Source of the DNA: DATFLK01 sp035267815 | GTDB lineage: Bacteria > Pseudomonadota > Zetaproteobacteria > Mariprofundales > Mariprofundaceae | Direction of reading: 5' to 3' | Assembly: GCA_035267815.1 (NCBI GenBank) | Contig: DATFLK010000080.1 | Coordinates: 1-14,409 of the forward strand | Length of the DNA stretch: 14,409 bases | Part shown: piece after piece, positions 12,746-14,409 of the stretch | Layout: every line of letters begins with the position of its first letter | Numbering within the stretch: position 1 is the stretch's first letter | Translations under genes and position numbers: made by a program | Notes under the pieces: generated by a model | Database searches by the model: none | What the model was told of the DNA's origin: nothing | What the model saw: the letters and a program-made list of their open reading frames with translations, nothing else

Positions 12746-13402
12746 TCAGTGTGCTTTTGTGTGATCCGGCTGCCAAGAAATCGGCGGCAACCCCTTCACC
12801 ATAAAGAACACGGCGAGACAGAAGTAGATCACGTAGTAGACGTCAATCGTGTAACCAACATCCCACCACGGCTGCTTACGAATCGTCGTTCCATCCGGAG
12901 CTTGATTGCCCTCGAAGTTCTGCTTCACCACATCGGGGCCAATAATGGAATACTGCTCAAGATCGACACCCTCTTGACGAAGCTTCTCGATCTGGGGCGC
13001 GATAAAACGCAGATGATTCATGTCCATCGTATGCTGCTTACGCTGAAAGTCATAAGGAGAAGAAAACTCCTCAAGACGCTTCTCGATCAGCGCCATGGAC
13101 TGCTCGTCGGCCTGCCTTGGCGTTAGATCCTTGTTTTCCTGGATCTTCTGCACCTCCTGCGAATGCATGAGATCAACATAATCCGCATAGATCGCAGCAG
13201 TCGGACGCTGCCCCCAGAGCGGGAAGGTTAGCATGAAGGCCGTGATAACGATAATCACCAGCAGAACCGCAATCGGTGCGGGTACCGGGCGATTGTTCTC
13301 CTTGATGCCACCCAAGCTCTCACCTTCCCAGATCTCCTGGGCTTCCAGGTTTTGATCGTGTGTCGTGACCGTATATAACGGCCGATCCAATCTAATTCCC
13401 AT
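12746..13402 (-). CDS. CcoP-like membrane protein without a heme site
   Basis: A 218-aa protein with helix 1 (about 42-63), a large charged loop (64-178) and helix 2 (about 181-203). The region before helix 1 (GESLGGIKENNRPVPAPIAV) recalls the N-terminal anchor of CcoP, whose typical form is DGI-x-E-x-NNPLPRWW. The loop holds no CxxCH, so the cytochrome domain of CcoP is replaced by a heme-less helical loop with acidic and Gln/Lys-rich stretches. It follows the CcoO-like gene by 13 bases with GGGAGG seven bases before the ATG, as expected for an oxidase subunit order O-P. It may be a structural subunit, with heme carried by the separate cytochromes nearby. Relation to CcoP is inferred from a short motif and position. 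Confidence 0.75.
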   Translation of the reverse strand: MGIRLDRPLYTVTTHDQNLEAQEIWEGESLGGIKENNRPVPAPIAVLLVIIVITAFMLTFPLWGQRPTAAIYADYVDLMHSQEVQKIQENKDLTPRQADEQSMALIEKRLEEFSSPYDFQRKQHTMDMNHLRFIAPQIEKLRQEGVDLEQYSIIGPDVVKQNFEGNQAPDGTTIRKQPWWDVGYTIDVYYVIYFCLAVFFMVKGLPPISWQPDHTKAH

Positions 13403-13415
13403 TTCAATCCTCCCT

Positions 13416-14372
13416 TTACTTCAGATCCAGCAAGAAATCGATCATGTGACGCGCCTCGCTATGCTTGGCAGGCATCGGCACCTTCGGCGGGTAGATACGC
13501 TTACCGTTGTAGTACTGGAGGTACTCTTTGCGCCACTTGGCGTAATCGATCTTGTTACCGTTCGCATCCTTGTCACCCCACAGGTAATCAAAACGGGGCA
13601 TAATGGAGTGCGGTTGCACCAAACGCGGATTGAACAGATGCATGATCATCCACTCACGGGAGCTGTTACGGCTACCGACGTGAAGAAGGTCAGGCGCCTT
13701 ACGGTCAGAGCCGAAGGTGGTCGGAGACTGGCCATTCAGGTCACCAACGAGCGGCGGACGACCGAAGGTCTCCCAGTCCTGCGTCTCTTCCGGAAGCAGG
13801 GTATGGCACCACCAGCAACCCTCGCGCTCAAACAGTGTACGCCCCTGGGCAGCATAGGAACGATCCTGATCCGGCACAGCGGAGAAGACCTGATCGGCCT
13901 GCCAGCCCTTGGTGGCAGTCAGATTTTTGATATAGGGAAGCGATTTCCCTTTGTAGGTCGTATGGGCAATGGTGAAGACTGCGCCCTTGCTATCATCCGC
14001 CTGATCGATCTTGCCGCGCTGCACACTGAGCGTGGTGATATCACCCGTCAGGATACGAGGGTGAACGATGGTACTCGGGAACGGATCACCCGGACGATAG
14101 ATATAGACGGTCATCGGAGAGGAAAGCGGCTTTCCGCTCGCCGGATCCTTTCTTAGGATCGCCTTCACCGGCTCATGAGTCTGCCTCAGGAGCGGATCCG
14201 AATAGGTGAACGCACTGTTGCGCCCATACGTCAAAGTCTTGTCCATGCCGTAATCATTCGGCGTACCATGATCGGTAATGTACATGGACGGGAAAAAGAT
14301 GGTAATCATCATTGAGAAACTCAATGCGAAACCAAAAAACATAGCTCCAAGCTTATATTCTCTAAATGCCAC
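13416..14372 (-). CDS. CcoO-like monoheme cytochrome c subunit of a cbb3-type oxidase
   Basis: A 318-aa membrane-anchored cytochrome: anchor helix at about residues 10-30, a long periplasmic segment, heme site in REGCWWCHTLLPEE (CxxCH 186-190), PDLLHVGSR (228-236, the PDL-x-x-VG-x-R of CcoO), W…HLFNPR and Met ligand in SIMPRFDYLW (Met258), then a closing helix. This order is the CcoO signature. In cbb3 oxidase CcoO takes electrons from CcoP or donors and passes them to CcoN. The gene is longer than usual CcoO (about 200-240 aa): about 130 extra residues separate anchor and heme domain, and about 30 more follow the Met ligand. It starts with GTG at 14372, preceded by GGGAGGAG. The upstream gene, probably ccoN, lies outside the window. 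Confidence 0.88.
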   Translation of the reverse strand: MAFREYKLGAMFFGFALSFSMMITIFFPSMYITDHGTPNDYGMDKTLTYGRNSAFTYSDPLLRQTHEPVKAILRKDPASGKPLSSPMTVYIYRPGDPFPSTIVHPRILTGDITTLSVQRGKIDQADDSKGAVFTIAHTTYKGKSLPYIKNLTATKGWQADQVFSAVPDQDRSYAAQGRTLFEREGCWWCHTLLPEETQDWETFGRPPLVGDLNGQSPTTFGSDRKAPDLLHVGSRNSSREWMIMHLFNPRLVQPHSIMPRFDYLWGDKDANGNKIDYAKWRKEYLQYYNGKRIYPPKVPMPAKHSEARHMIDFLLDLK

Positions 14373-14409
14373 TTTGCTCCTCCCTCTAGTCGCTTTAAAT
14401 GATGTTTAA

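Noticed and set aside
13365..14156. Long + strand open frame (263 codons)
   Set aside because: It is antisense to the CcoO-like gene with its heme and Met-ligand motifs.

Overview
This window is almost wholly a respiratory gene cluster built around a divergent cbb3-type (C-family) heme-copper oxidase. It holds five c-type cytochromes with six CxxCH heme sites in total, the electron-transfer/assembly protein CcoG, CcoO-like, CcoS-like and FixH-like proteins, and many small one- or two-helix membrane proteins that are hard to name. The density of c-type cytochromes beside cbb3 genes suggests a Gram-negative bacterium living on oxygen at low levels or on a poor inorganic donor. An iron-oxidising proteobacterium, for example a Zetaproteobacterium, is my best guess. 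That is an inference from gene content and protein style; the window has no rRNA or marker gene to prove it.

Layout. Positions 1-578 are the 3' part of an IS1595-family insertion sequence on the + strand, cut by the window edge, with its right inverted repeat. A strong terminator at 676-716 closes the minus-strand unit 2170-744, which encodes a four-helix membrane protein, a 45-aa one-helix protein and a diheme cytochrome c4. A divergent + strand pair at 2259-3286 encodes a small protein resembling only the C-terminal part of oxidase subunit I, translationally coupled (ATGA) to a soluble cysteine-containing protein. Its tail overlaps, tail to tail, the end of a long minus-strand run (12056 to 3252). 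In transcription order that run is: two-helix protein, CcoS-like protein, membrane-anchored cytochrome c, three-helix protein, formylglycine-generating-enzyme-like protein without the catalytic cysteines, two small His-containing membrane proteins, a very large transporter-like/spermidine-synthase-like protein, CcoG, a heme-less CcoP-anchor-like protein, a lipoprotein cytochrome c, a FixH/YtkA-like lipoprotein and a soluble cytochrome c.

At the right end a second minus-strand unit (14372 to 12582) encodes a CcoO-like cytochrome, a heme-less CcoP-like membrane protein and a 44-aa one-helix protein, and ends in its own terminator. The catalytic subunit (ccoN) probably lies just upstream, beyond 14409. 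A lone + strand gene at 12185-12316 encodes a 43-aa one-helix protein and ends in a perfect terminator.

Together the genes look like an oxidase complex (CcoO-like, CcoP-like anchors, CcoQ-sized peptides), its maturation factors (CcoG, CcoS-like, FixH-like; no copper ATPase CcoI is present) and the periplasmic cytochromes that would feed it. The unexplained part is the set of conserved-looking but unnamed membrane proteins, the FGE-like protein and the transporter-like synthase inserted among them.
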